Made by a program: the position numbers and the translations under genes
DNA from: Candidatus Wildermuthbacteria bacterium
GTDB lineage: Bacteria; Patescibacteriota; Minisyncoccia; Minisyncoccales; UBA10102
Reading direction: 5' to 3'
DNA length: 64,000 nt
Assembly: GCA_016203455.1 (NCBI GenBank)
Contig: JACQMR010000014.1
Coordinates: forward strand, 1-64,000
Part shown: positions 9,453-16,272 of the stretch, piece after piece
Layout: each line of letters starts with the position of its first letter
How positions within the stretch are numbered: position 1 is the first letter of the stretch
Notes under the pieces: generated by a model
Database searches by the model: none
The model's input: only the letters and a program-made list of their open reading frames with translations
What the model was told of the DNA's origin: nothing

Positions 9453-10460
9453 ATGAGTAATACTTTTAAATTGATCATCGCTATCGTAGTTTCCGAGCTA
9501 GCCGGTATTATCGGCTCGGTGTTTACGACTCCGTCCATTGCTGGCTGGTACGTAGGAATCGTGAAGCCGGCTCTCAATCCTCCGGCATGGGTATTCGGAC
9601 CCGTCTGGACAACACTCTTTGCGCTTATGGGTATCGCGGCATACCTTGTTTGGAAAAAGGGACTAGATCGCAGGGATGTAAAAATCGCCCTCGGTATATT
9701 CCTCGGTCAGCTCGTCTTAAACACGTTCTGGTCGATTATCTTTTTCGGTCTGCACAGTCCCGGTGGTGCGCTTATTGAGATCGTATTCCTCTGGCTTGCT
9801 ATTCTTGCCACGATCATCGTTTTTGCGAAAATCTCCAAACCGGCTGCTTGGCTTCTCGTGCCATATATTCTCTGGGTCAGTTTTGCTGGATATCTGAATT
9901 ATTCGATTTGGCAATTAAACACTTCGGATTCCAATCAGGTCGCTTGCACTCAGGAAGCCAAACAATGCCCGGATGGTTCATACGTCGGCCGCACCGGACC
10001 CAAGTGCGAGTTCACCGCATGTCCGGGTGGAAATAATGACTTTTGGAAAACCATGACGGACAGCAAAACCGGCATGACGTTCCAGTATCCGGAAACTTTG
10101 CTCACTACCTACATCCATACGCAGGACTGGCCACCACAAATTCAGGTTCTGAACGAACCATATACTTGTACTGAAGCTGGATCAGAAACCGCTCGGGCCG
10201 GTAAGACAGAAAAGCGTTTGGTTGATAATCGTGAGTATTGTCGCACAAGCATTGTGGAAGGCGCGGCCGGCAGTATTTATACGCAATACGCCTACGCGTT
10301 TCCGAAAGACAATAAGACTATTATTTTCACCTTTACCACTCGCGCTACACAATGCGGCAATTATGACGAAGCCGATCGTAAAGCGTGCGAGGGCGAACGC
10401 GAGACATTTGATCTTGATAGTGTTGTAGATCGCATGGCGCGAAGCATAAAACAGCAATAA
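9453..10460 (+). CDS. TspO/MBR-family membrane protein with extra C-terminal extracytoplasmic domain
   Basis: Residues 1 to about 155 form a TspO (tryptophan-rich sensory protein, peripheral benzodiazepine receptor) domain with five hydrophobic segments. Conserved family pieces include KPALNPPAWVFGPVWT and NTFWSIIFFGL. TspO proteins bind tetrapyrroles and take part in stress signalling. The family is normally about 155-180 residues. Here about 180 more residues follow: a Cys-rich motif (CTQEAKQCPDGSYVGR, then two more Cys within about 15 residues), then a soluble domain with several cysteines. The extension should lie outside the membrane. The gene is 3 nt from the coiled-coil gene, and its stop overlaps the next start by 1 nt. 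Confidence 0.8.
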   Translation: MSNTFKLIIAIVVSELAGIIGSVFTTPSIAGWYVGIVKPALNPPAWVFGPVWTTLFALMGIAAYLVWKKGLDRRDVKIALGIFLGQLVLNTFWSIIFFGLHSPGGALIEIVFLWLAILATIIVFAKISKPAAWLLVPYILWVSFAGYLNYSIWQLNTSDSNQVACTQEAKQCPDGSYVGRTGPKCEFTACPGGNNDFWKTMTDSKTGMTFQYPETLLTTYIHTQDWPPQIQVLNEPYTCTEAGSETARAGKTEKRLVDNREYCRTSIVEGAAGSIYTQYAYAFPKDNKTIIFTFTTRATQCGNYDEADRKACEGERETFDLDSVVDRMARSIKQQ

Positions 10461-10621
10461 TGAGAAAGAAGCGGAATCCAAAATTTAAGGTTGAGGTGAT
10501 TTATAAAGATGTCCCGGACAAGAAGGACAGGGTACGTCAGCTCTGGGATTTGATGGTTGCCTTACCTGATCCGGAGAAAGCAAATAATAAAAGCCATGAT
10601 TCCATCAAAAAAGAAAATTGA
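10460..10621 (+). CDS. small basic protein, unknown function
   Basis: This 53-residue ORF begins at an ATG that shares one base with the TspO stop (taATG), suggesting coupled translation. It is rich in Lys and Arg at the N terminus. It contains the segment KVEVIYKDVPDKKDRVRQ, which resembles short ORFs I associate with recombinase neighbourhoods in Patescibacteria and Firmicutes. Its 3' end overlaps the next ORF by 26 nt in another frame. No catalytic motif is visible. Such small ORFs are typical of mobile-element borders, but the function is unknown. Confidence 0.45.
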   Translation: MRKKRNPKFKVEVIYKDVPDKKDRVRQLWDLMVALPDPEKANNKSHDSIKKEN

Positions 10622-10841
10622 TGAGCTAAAAGAATTGGTTAAGCGAGAATTCGGTGTTGAGTGGACTGATCGTGATGCCTCGGACGCCGCCTATAATCTC
10701 GTTAATTATTATGATGCCCTTATGCGTTTCGCAGGGGAGGATATCCAGAAGTATATCGACACCGGTGGTGAACCGAGTTTCGCAGGACCGGACTATGATA
10801 AGTGGCTTTCTGAGCAAGCGGAAATCGTCAAAAAGATTTAG
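10596..10841 (+). CDS. small acidic helical protein, unknown function
   Basis: The ATG at 10596 gives 81 residues; a TTG start 39 nt further upstream is possible but less likely. The sequence is mostly helical (DELKELVKREFGVEW, then DASDAAYNLVNYYDALMRF) with an acidic C terminus, and has no membrane segment. It overlaps the preceding 53-residue ORF by 26 nt. It is the last intact gene of the left-hand block; beyond it lie a stem-loop and a truncated gene. I recall similar short proteins in pairs next to recombinases, but cannot verify this here. Confidence 0.5.
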   Translation: MIPSKKKIDELKELVKREFGVEWTDRDASDAAYNLVNYYDALMRFAGEDIQKYIDTGGEPSFAGPDYDKWLSEQAEIVKKI

Positions 10842-10908
10842 GCGGATAGAAACTCTAAATCCAAAAAACCGAAAGATTAGAATTGTTAAGCAATTATGAC
10901 TCGATATA

Positions 10909-10939
10909 ATTTGCTTAATTTTTGAGAAGTTAAGCAAAT
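10909..10939. repeat. perfect 10-bp inverted repeat (stem-loop)
   Basis: ATTTGCTTAA at 10909-10918 and TTAAGCAAAT at 10930-10939 are exact reverse complements with an 11-nt loop. A third related copy, ATTGTTAAGCAAT, lies just upstream near 10882-10894. The element lies in the 417-nt gap between the last left-block gene and the next intact gene. It could be a transcription terminator for the operon (the loop starts with five T) or a recombination site. The rest of the gap shows nothing else I can name except the gene remnant at 11051-11212. Confidence 0.55.
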
Positions 10940-11050
10940 CGTCCCACGCTTTCAAAATTCGTTTTACGGCTCGACTGGTTCGCAATTGGTGGCAAACTCT
11001 TACTCTCGGCACAAAGCTCGCCACAAGGGCACACGGTGGGCAAGAATTGG

Positions 11051-11212
11051 TTACTTACCGGCATTGAGGAAGTCATAGTTGTAAAACTTCGCAACTTTCT
11101 TGATATTGTTCATGTTTTCGCGTACCGTGATCATATACTGCTTGTCCTCGAGTACGGTTATGAGACCGGACAAGCCGCGACCCCAATCAGAGACCGAGCA
11201 AGGCGGAAAATT
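11051..11212 (-). pseudogene. 3' remnant of a reverse-strand gene
   Basis: On the minus strand the last 39 or so codons before a TAA at 11053-11051 read like a genuine protein C terminus. They include the segments LITVLEDKQYMITVRENM, NNIKKVAKFYNYDF and the ending LNAGK. Upstream the frame closes at 11215 after about 53 codons with no plausible start. The protein family is not recognised. It looks like the end of a longer gene cut off at about 11,165-11,215. This is the border between the left defence block and core genes, so it marks a recombination or assembly breakpoint. Confidence 0.45.
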
Positions 11213-11243
11213 TCATTGCCCCTGGGCCAAAGCGTTGCCGGCG

Positions 11244-11252
11244 TGTTATAAT
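11244..11252 (+). promoter_or_regulatory. extended -10 promoter
   Basis: TGTTATAAT (11244-11252) is a consensus -10 hexamer with the upstream TG of extended -10 promoters. It lies 6 nt before the ATG at 11259, so the transcript would be nearly leaderless. No well-placed -35 box is seen. Confidence 0.6.
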
Positions 11253-11258
11253 GAAACC

Positions 11259-11798
11259 ATGGAAGACATGGAGAGTTTTATTACCATAGCTGAAGCATCG
11301 CGGGAATTTTCAAAGACCGACGGGTTGATTATGCGCCTGGTAAAAGACGCGCTTTCTCAAGGCGCGCAAGAGCAAGATGTGTGCAAAAAAGAGATGAGAG
11401 GGGGAAGAATGATGTTTTTGGTGAACAAATCGTTTATTTCAGAGCTGATTTCAGGAGATGAGACGCGGATGCGAGAACCGCGCGAAGAACAGCGGGTTTT
11501 TGGTTCTGTGGCGCGCGCGGAACAAGGCGCGCCCGCGGAAGAGCCGGCATACGCAATTTCCGATCTCATTCAGGCGAAAAACGAGATGATCTCCACTCTT
11601 CAAAAAGTGGTTGATGTGAAAGACGGCCAGATTCAGGACTTGAGCCGGAAAATAGACCAGCTCATTGAGCGGGATCACGAAACGAACATTCTTTTAAAAG
11701 GATTGCAGGATAAGATTTTGCTTTTAGAGCAAAATCCCGAAGGTCAGCGGGCGCAAGACGCCACGAAGAGAGAGGATGCTGTGAAAGAGAAGAAATGA
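11259..11798 (+). CDS. hypothetical protein, HTH-like N terminus plus coiled coil
   Basis: I choose ATG 11259 because it directly follows an extended -10 promoter. The result is 179 residues. The first 70 residues (ITIAEASREFSKTDGLIMRL, then a GGRMMFLV hairpin) resemble a winged helix-turn-helix of the kind used in small DNA-binding or plasmid proteins. A Pro/Glu-rich linker follows. Residues about 105-165 form a long charged coiled coil (QKVVDVKDGQIQDLSRKIDQ and beyond). No enzyme motif is present. Its stop overlaps the start of the next membrane protein gene by 4 nt, so the two are co-translated. Confidence 0.55.
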   Translation: MEDMESFITIAEASREFSKTDGLIMRLVKDALSQGAQEQDVCKKEMRGGRMMFLVNKSFISELISGDETRMREPREEQRVFGSVARAEQGAPAEEPAYAISDLIQAKNEMISTLQKVVDVKDGQIQDLSRKIDQLIERDHETNILLKGLQDKILLLEQNPEGQRAQDATKREDAVKEKK

Positions 11799-12070
11799 TG
11801 GAGAAATTGCGCTGGTTCTTTGGGGAATTTCATTCAGGAGCGGTTAATCAGATAGCGCATTTTATAGGGTTTTTGTTGCTTGGTTTTGGCTTGGGAGCGG
11901 GGAGATGGGAGTTTGTGGGCGTTTCGGGGGTTTTTATGATGGCCGGAAATCTCTATAATTATGCTCGCGGGAGATACAGAAAAGAGTTCTGGGAAACTTT
12001 GCCTTTGCAGATAGTGAGTTGGGCTGCGTGCGTGGCCGGGGCTTTCTTTGCGGCGAATGCGTTGAAATGA
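11795..12070 (+). CDS. small membrane protein, unknown function
   Basis: The 91-residue protein has two hydrophobic stretches: IAHFIGFLLLGFGLGAG followed by VGVSGVFMMAGN, and near the C terminus LQIVSWAACVAGAFFAANA. It starts with ATGATG overlapping the stop of the coiled-coil gene by 4 nt. A strong terminator follows at 12103. Its partner status with the upstream HTH/coiled-coil protein is suggested only by this coupling. No family is recognised. Confidence 0.6.
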   Translation: MMEKLRWFFGEFHSGAVNQIAHFIGFLLLGFGLGAGRWEFVGVSGVFMMAGNLYNYARGRYRKEFWETLPLQIVSWAACVAGAFFAANALK

Positions 12071-12102
12071 ATATTGTAGAGCCGCGGGTTTGTATCAACA
12101 AT

Positions 12103-12127
12103 AAAACCCCTCTAAAAGAGGGGTTTT
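12103..12127. terminator. bidirectional rho-independent terminator
   Basis: AAAACCCCTC (12103-12112) pairs with GAGGGGTTTT (12118-12127) around a 5-nt loop. The stem has A and T runs on both sides, so it can end the plus-strand pair upstream and the minus-strand acidic protein gene downstream. Confidence 0.85.
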
Positions 12128-12164
12128 ATGTCGCCCGGGGATGGGGCGCAAGTTCGGATGTAAA

Positions 12165-12311
12165 TTACTTCCAGTCGGTTGTTTCGTCTCCTTCTTCCTG
12201 TTCCTCCCCCGCCTCGGCCTCTTCGGTCTCCTCGTCTTCTTCCGCGGGCATTCCGGTTTCATCCTCGCCTTCAAAGGCGAACGCTCCCATGTGTTCTTTC
12301 TCTGGCATCAT
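12165..12311 (-). CDS. small highly acidic protein, unknown function
   Basis: The minus-strand ORF can be read further upstream, but the likely start is the ATGATG at 12311-12306, giving 48 residues. The beginning EKEHMGAFAFEG is followed by a run of Glu/Asp (about half of the residues) and a C-terminal DETTDWK. Very short acidic proteins of this kind are familiar from patescibacterial genomes, but no function is known. No Shine-Dalgarno motif is seen. It ends 38 nt from the shared terminator at 12103-12127. Confidence 0.5.
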   Translation of the reverse strand: MMPEKEHMGAFAFEGEDETGMPAEEDEETEEAEAGEEQEEGDETTDWK

Positions 12312-12582
12312 AAAAAATAATGGATAAGTTTTTCTCGCGACCTTTTGGCGTATTCCTGTTTTCAGCGTAATACAAAAGCCATTATTGGAAATACAGAGAA
12401 ACTTGTCAATACGGGCAAGGCATGTTTTTCCACAGGGTAGCAGAATTGATTTTGGCAATGCGGTATCCGGCAGTTTAGAGCCAAGTCCCGCAGTATGCTT
12501 CGCGCCCTGCTTTTGGGTACAATTGGCATTGCCGTATCCCTTGTTTTGTGATATTCTATATGTCATGGCGGACTTCGCAAGA

Positions 12583-12656
12583 GTCCCTGTAGCTCAATTG
12601 GATTGAGCAGTTCCGTCCTAAGGAAAAGATTGGAGGTTCGAGTCCTCCCAGGGACA
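12583..12656 (+). tRNA. tRNA-Arg (CCT)
   Basis: Acceptor GTCCCTG pairs with CAGGGAC. The D arm is GCTC/GAGC, the anticodon loop GTCCTAA gives CCT, and the T arm contains GGTTCGAGTCC. CCA is not encoded. It leads a plus-strand cluster with tRNA-Ala and tRNA-Ser. Confidence 0.93.
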
Positions 12657-12657
12657 C

Positions 12658-12729
12658 GGGCCTGTAGCTCAACGGCAGAGCACCTGGCTGGCAGTCAGGG
12701 GGTTGTGGGTTCAAATCCCATCGGGTCCA
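12658..12729 (+). tRNA. tRNA-Ala (GGC)
   Basis: The loop CTGGCAG gives anticodon GGC. Acceptor GGGCCTG pairs with CGGGTCC including two G-U pairs, the D stem is GCTC/GAGC, and the T loop TTCAAAT is present. It lies 1 nt after tRNA-Arg. Confidence 0.92.
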
Positions 12730-12738
12730 CCGCGTCGT

Positions 12739-12825
12739 GGAGGCGTGCGAGAGCGGTTGAATCGGACAGTTTCGAAAACTGTTATGGCCGTAAGGCCATC
12801 GAAGGTTCGAATCCTTCCGCCTCCG
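12739..12825 (+). tRNA. tRNA-Ser (CGA)
   Basis: Acceptor GGAGGCG pairs with CGCCTCC. The anticodon stem-loop ACAGTTTCGAAAACTGT gives CGA, and the long variable arm GGCCGTAAGGCC is typical of class II tRNAs. A GC-rich palindromic mosaic begins directly at its 3' end. Confidence 0.93.
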
Positions 12826-13093
12826 CCTTCGGTCCGCCGAAGCGGACCTACGGCGTGACGCAGTCCGCCAGTAGGTGTGCGAAGGCGACCTTCGCCACGC
12901 TGAAGCGTGGCTACGGCGTGACGCAGTCCGCAGTAGATACGCGAAAGCGGGCTTCGGTCCGCCGAAGCGGACCTACGGCCTGGCTACGCCAAATGGCTAT
13001 GCCATGGCGAGCGTGACAAAGTCCGCCAGTAGGTGTGCGAAGGCGACCTTCGCCACGCTGAAAACTACACCGCGCTGAAAGCGGCTTCGCAAT
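12826..13093. repeat. GC-rich palindromic mosaic element, copy A (3' of tRNA-Ser)
   Basis: This stretch has no gene but consists of nested short palindromes. GGTCCGC/GCGGACC occurs at the start and again near 12957. Other modules are GTGACGCAGTCCGC, GCGAAGGCG and the segment GCCAAATGGCTATGCCATGG. The same modules make up the regions after the other two tRNA-Ser genes (48451 and 52668). The last part, CTTCGCCACGCTGAAAACTA, also recurs near 49502. It is non-coding by its stop pattern and repetitiveness and looks like a mobile or templated repeat. Confidence 0.8.
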
Positions 13094-13102
13094 CATAGTA
13101 TT

Positions 13103-13474
13103 ATGCTATCTATGTTTTCAAGAAATAAAGAGAACGCGGAGCTTTTGCCAAAAGAGCTTGAAAAGAGAGTAAAAGCTCTGGAGGGGCGCGCCGAAAAACT
13201 TGTTCAGGATATGCGCGTTCTTGAGGATGAGTTTAAAAGCGCGGTAACGAAGATCGGGATTGTGCGCTTCAATCCTTTTCGCGAGGCCGGAGGAGATCAA
13301 AGCTTTTCCGTGGCGTTTTTAAACAAAGAACACAGCGGCGTGGTGGTAACCTCGCATTACGGCAAGGATATCAACAGGATTTACGCCAAAGAAGTTCAAA
13401 CCGGCGCGTCTCCCTATGCTTTGTCCGAGGAAGAGAAAGAAGCCATTGAGAAGGCGATAGCGCGCGCAACATAA
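13103..13474 (+). CDS. DUF4446-family protein
   Basis: The 123-residue protein begins with a coiled-coil segment (LPKELEKRVKALEGRAEKL). It continues into the conserved DUF4446 core with VRFNPFREAGGDQSFSVAFL, then GVVVTSHYGKDI and the ending ALSEEEKEAIEKA. The family is common in Firmicutes and Patescibacteria; members usually have an N-terminal membrane anchor, which is absent here, so this version is probably cytosolic. Function is unknown. It lies 24 nt upstream of infB on the same strand, suggesting co-transcription. An alternative start is the ATG at 13112. Confidence 0.8.
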   Translation: MLSMFSRNKENAELLPKELEKRVKALEGRAEKLVQDMRVLEDEFKSAVTKIGIVRFNPFREAGGDQSFSVAFLNKEHSGVVVTSHYGKDINRIYAKEVQTGASPYALSEEEKEAIEKAIARAT

Positions 13475-13498
13475 CAGATAACCGATAACAAAAGACCC

Positions 13499-14968
13499 AT
13501 GGCAACAAGACCTCCTATTGTAGTTATGCTGGGACATGTGGATCATGGGAAGTCCTCTTTGCTTGAGGCGATTAAAGAAGAGTTTCGCATTACGGCAAAA
13601 GAGGCGGGAGGCATAACCCAGCGCATTGGCGCCTATGTCGCGGAAATCGGCGGGAAATCCATAACATTTTTGGATACGCCGGGACACGAGGCGTTTTCCG
13701 CAATGAGATCTCGCGGAGCAAAAGCCGCGGATATAGGGGTTCTGGTGGTCGCCGCGGACGACGGGGTTCAGACGCAGACCAAAGAGGCCATTCGTCAGGC
13801 AAAGGAAGCGCGCATTCCCTTGGTGGTCGCCATTAATAAAGCAGATAAACCCGGGGCGGAGCCAGAGAAAATAAAACAGCAGTTGGCCCAAGAGGAAGTG
13901 CTGGTGGAGGCCTTTGGAGGGCAGACGCCGTGCGTGCTGACCTCCGCGGTTTCAAAGCAAGGCATTCAGGAGCTTTTGGAAATGATTTTGTTGATTGCTG
14001 AAGTTGAAGACCTTTCCGCCGATGCAAGCGCGCCTGCCCGCGGACTGGTTATTGAGGCCTTCCTGGATCAAAAAAGAGGTCCCGCGGCCTCCCTTTTGGT
14101 GTTAGACGGCACATTGCGCGCGGGAGATATTGTGGGCACTCAAACGGCATGGGGCAAGGTAAAGATTTTGGAGGATTCCCGGGGTATTTCCGCGGAGAGC
14201 GCGCTCCCCTCTTTTCCCTGTCTTGTTGTGGGGCTTCAGGGAGTTCCCGGGGTGGGAGAAGAGTTTCATGTTTTTTCGCGCGAAGAAGATGCGGTAAAAA
14301 ATATTGTTCCTGTTGTGGCGCAAGAGTTTCACAGGCACAAGGCGGCGGAGGGCGTTCCCACTCTTGATATTATCTTGAAGGCGGATGTTCAGGGTTCTTT
14401 AGAAGTGGTGAAAAGCGTATTATTGAAGATTCCGCAAGAAAAGATTGCTTTGCGCTTCGTGAATGAAAGTGTTGGAGAGATTGGAGAGAGTGATGTGAGG
14501 ACGGCGGCAGGCACCAAGGCCAGGATTATAGCGTTTCGCGCCAAGTCGCAGGCCGGCATGGCGGATTTGGCGGAACGAGAAGGAGTGGTTATAGAGACAT
14601 TTGAAGTGATTTACGATCTTATTCAGCGCGTGCGCGACCTTATGGAAAAAGGCATGGCCGCCGAGACGGTAAAAAGGGAGCTTGGGTCTCTAAAAGTATT
14701 GGCCGTATTTCTCGCGGATAAAAACAGGCAGATTGTCGGGGGGAGAGTGGGGTCCGGAGAGATTTTGAAAGGCAGTAAACTTGAGGTTACGCGAGGAGAA
14801 CAGGTGGTGGGCCAGGGGAAGGTGGTAAACCTGCAAAAGCAGAAAAAGGACGCGGGCAAGGCAATCGCGGGTGAAGAATGCGGCATACTGTACGAGGGGC
14901 CAGAGAAGATTCAGCAGGGGGATATATTAAGGGCTTTTGTTATAGAAACTCAATTAGCGGTATTGTGA
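13499..14968 (+). CDS. infB: translation initiation factor IF-2
   Basis: IF-2 is the GTPase that brings fMet-tRNA to the 30S subunit and promotes subunit joining. All G motifs are visible: GHVDHGKSS (G1, residues about 12-20), DTPGHEAF (G3), and NKADKPG (G4), followed by beta-barrel domain II and the C-terminal fMet-tRNA-binding domain. At 489 residues it is only the core; the long N-terminal extension and IF2_N domain of other bacteria are missing, as is usual in reduced CPR genomes. The ATG at 13499 directly precedes TRPPIVVMLGHVDHG, so no extension is hidden. Its TGA overlaps the GTG of rbfA. Confidence 0.97.
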   Translation: MATRPPIVVMLGHVDHGKSSLLEAIKEEFRITAKEAGGITQRIGAYVAEIGGKSITFLDTPGHEAFSAMRSRGAKAADIGVLVVAADDGVQTQTKEAIRQAKEARIPLVVAINKADKPGAEPEKIKQQLAQEEVLVEAFGGQTPCVLTSAVSKQGIQELLEMILLIAEVEDLSADASAPARGLVIEAFLDQKRGPAASLLVLDGTLRAGDIVGTQTAWGKVKILEDSRGISAESALPSFPCLVVGLQGVPGVGEEFHVFSREEDAVKNIVPVVAQEFHRHKAAEGVPTLDIILKADVQGSLEVVKSVLLKIPQEKIALRFVNESVGEIGESDVRTAAGTKARIIAFRAKSQAGMADLAEREGVVIETFEVIYDLIQRVRDLMEKGMAAETVKRELGSLKVLAVFLADKNRQIVGGRVGSGEILKGSKLEVTRGEQVVGQGKVVNLQKQKKDAGKAIAGEECGILYEGPEKIQQGDILRAFVIETQLAVL

Positions 14969-15306
14969 CCGAACGCGTTCCACAAGTAAATGAGTTATTG
15001 CGGAAAGAAATCGGGGCAATCCTCTTGAGGGAGTTGGATGTGGAAGACGGCGTATTGGCAACTCTTACCAGAGTTGAGGCAACTCCTAATTTGCAGTCAG
15101 CCCGGGTTTATATTAGTGTGATGCCAGAAGAAAAAGGGCTGGATTTCGTGAAGTCATTGAAGTATCAGGTGTATCAGGTTCAGCAGGAATTAAACAGGCG
15201 TTTGAAGATGCGCCCTGTTCCCAAGATAGAATGGCGTTTGGAAACAAAAACCGCTGAAGCGCACAAGATAGAGAAATTGCTGGATAGCATAAAAAAGGAA
15301 GGGTAA
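14965..15306 (+). CDS. rbfA: ribosome-binding factor A
   Basis: RbfA is a 30S maturation factor that binds helix 1 of 16S rRNA and aids cold adaptation. The 113-residue protein has the KH-like fold signatures: VNELLRKEIGAILLREL at the N terminus, LTRVEATPNLQSARVYISV in the middle, and LKMRPVPKIEWRLE toward the end. The start is a GTG at 14965 overlapping the infB stop (GTGA), so translation is coupled, matching the usual infB-rbfA order. Length is normal for the family. A tRNA-Cys gene begins 1 nt after the stop. Confidence 0.93.
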   Translation: MTERVPQVNELLRKEIGAILLRELDVEDGVLATLTRVEATPNLQSARVYISVMPEEKGLDFVKSLKYQVYQVQQELNRRLKMRPVPKIEWRLETKTAEAHKIEKLLDSIKKEG

Positions 15307-15307
15307 T

Positions 15308-15379
15308 GGCCGAGTAGCCAAGTGGTAAGGCAAGGGTCTGCAAAACCCTTATACATGGGTTCAATTCCCATCTCGGCCT
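15308..15379 (+). tRNA. tRNA-Cys (GCA)
   Basis: Acceptor GGCCGAG pairs with CTCGGCC, the anticodon loop TCTGCAA gives GCA, and the T loop TTCAATT is present. It starts immediately after rbfA and is probably processed from the same transcript. Confidence 0.93.
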
Positions 15380-15403
15380 CACGAGATGCGCAGGAAAGCG
15401 AAT

Positions 15404-15487
15404 GCCCGGGTGTCGGAACTGGCAGACGAGGGGGACTTAAAATCCCGTGACCGCAAGGTCGTGTGGGTTCAAATCCCACCCCGGGCA
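15404..15487 (+). tRNA. tRNA-Leu (TAA)
   Basis: Acceptor GCCCGGG pairs with CCCGGGC. The anticodon is TAA, with a class II variable arm (GTGACCGCAAGGTCGT). It is followed at once by a terminator. Confidence 0.93.
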
Positions 15488-15492
15488 CAAAA

Positions 15493-15521
15493 AAACAGTC
15501 CGCCGTTGAGGCGGACTGTTT
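15493..15521. terminator. bidirectional rho-independent terminator
   Basis: AAACAGTCCGCC (15493-15504) pairs with GGCGGACTGTTT (15510-15521) around GTTGA, flanked by A and T runs. It ends the infB-rbfA-tRNA unit and can also end the minus-strand 3D-domain gene. Confidence 0.88.
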
Positions 15522-15545
15522 TTGTTCAAATGTCCTATGGTTGTC

Positions 15546-16049
15546 CTAGTCCTCCAGCACCTCAATATGGGTATCTTTTGCTCCAAATTCTTTGGCTTGT
15601 TCGTAGTTTGAGAACCAGACATCCACCATGTACTGTTTTCTCGGGTGCATGCGGTCTTCAACGACAAACACTTTTTCTCCGTATACTTCGGGCAACCTTA
15701 TCTTTGTGCCAAAAGGGAGGAAGTTTGCCGCCACAATTCCGTCTCGCACAAGTGTTCCGGATGCCGTAATGAACGGGGTGTCGTCTGTTTGTTCGGGCGT
15801 TGAGGAATATCCGGTCGCTATGATGTGTATGACTCGCTCCACGCGTTTGGGCGTGTCAAGGAGAGATACCGCCACCAACGCTCCCTGGGAGAAGATAAGC
15901 TCTTCCCCATGCGTTGTTTGAAAAAATGAAGTTGCGATTTCTGTCCTGGGAGACGGATCCCCTGCCGTTTCCGGCGCTTGAGCGGGAGAGAGCAGGGTGC
16001 CAAACATGGCTATTCCTGCAAGCATATTGCGCGTATTGCTTTGTTTCAT
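15546..16049 (-). CDS. secreted 3D-domain protein (cell-wall lytic-type)
   Basis: This 167-residue protein has an N-terminal signal peptide (KQSNTRNMLAGIAMFGTLL, then SPAQA). The C-terminal half matches the 3D domain named for its three conserved aspartates: FITASGTLVRDGIVAANF, LPFGTKIRLP, VVEDRMH and VDVWF. The fold is the double-psi beta barrel shared with lytic transglycosylase MltA and EG45-type proteins. It probably acts on peptidoglycan outside the cytoplasmic membrane. It is a single-gene unit with its own promoter at 16081-16109 and a shared terminator at 15493-15521. Confidence 0.82.
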   Translation of the reverse strand: MKQSNTRNMLAGIAMFGTLLSPAQAPETAGDPSPRTEIATSFFQTTHGEELIFSQGALVAVSLLDTPKRVERVIHIIATGYSSTPEQTDDTPFITASGTLVRDGIVAANFLPFGTKIRLPEVYGEKVFVVEDRMHPRKQYMVDVWFSNYEQAKEFGAKDTHIEVLED

Positions 16050-16080
16050 AAAAATATACCCTTTTCAGGGTATGGACATA

Positions 16081-16109
16081 AGTATACTATAGTTAGGACA
16101 AAAAGTCAA
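16081..16109 (-). promoter_or_regulatory. sigma70-type promoter for the 3D-domain gene
   Basis: On the minus strand TTGACT (16109-16104) and TATACT (16086-16081) are separated by exactly 17 nt, close to consensus. The 5' leader to the ATG at 16049 would be about 25 nt and contains a short hairpin, ATACCC/GGGTAT. Confidence 0.75.
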
Positions 16110-16173
16110 GAGCGGTCATTGATAGGACATCAATGCCTGGTATGGGGTGTTTGGAATTCTCCACAGCGGTTAT

Positions 16174-16201
16174 TTGACACGGGTTTTCCGAATGATAAAA
16201 T
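16174..16201 (+). promoter_or_regulatory. sigma70-type promoter for nrdR
   Basis: TTGACA (16174-16179) and TAAAAT (16196-16201) with a 16-nt spacer lie about 65 nt upstream of nrdR. I looked for an NrdR-box pair between it and the gene and did not find a convincing one. Confidence 0.65.
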
Positions 16202-16272
16202 ACAAAGTGCGCGAAGGATTTTTCTTGTATGGTTTTTGATAATCTGTATACAATCTGTTGATTTGATATGGC

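Noticed and set aside
10460-10841. A serine recombinase remnant
   Set aside because: The small ORFs resemble neighbours of recombinases, but no resolvase catalytic Ser motif or zinc ribbon is visible.
12603-13016. An open frame running through tRNA-Arg, tRNA-Ala, tRNA-Ser and the mosaic
   Set aside because: It covers three clear tRNA genes and repetitive DNA; coding is not credible.
16142-16272. NrdR-box pair upstream of nrdR
   Set aside because: No pair of ACACTATATATAGTGT-like sites with the usual spacing could be found; TATACTATAG near 16083 belongs to the promoter of the 3D gene.
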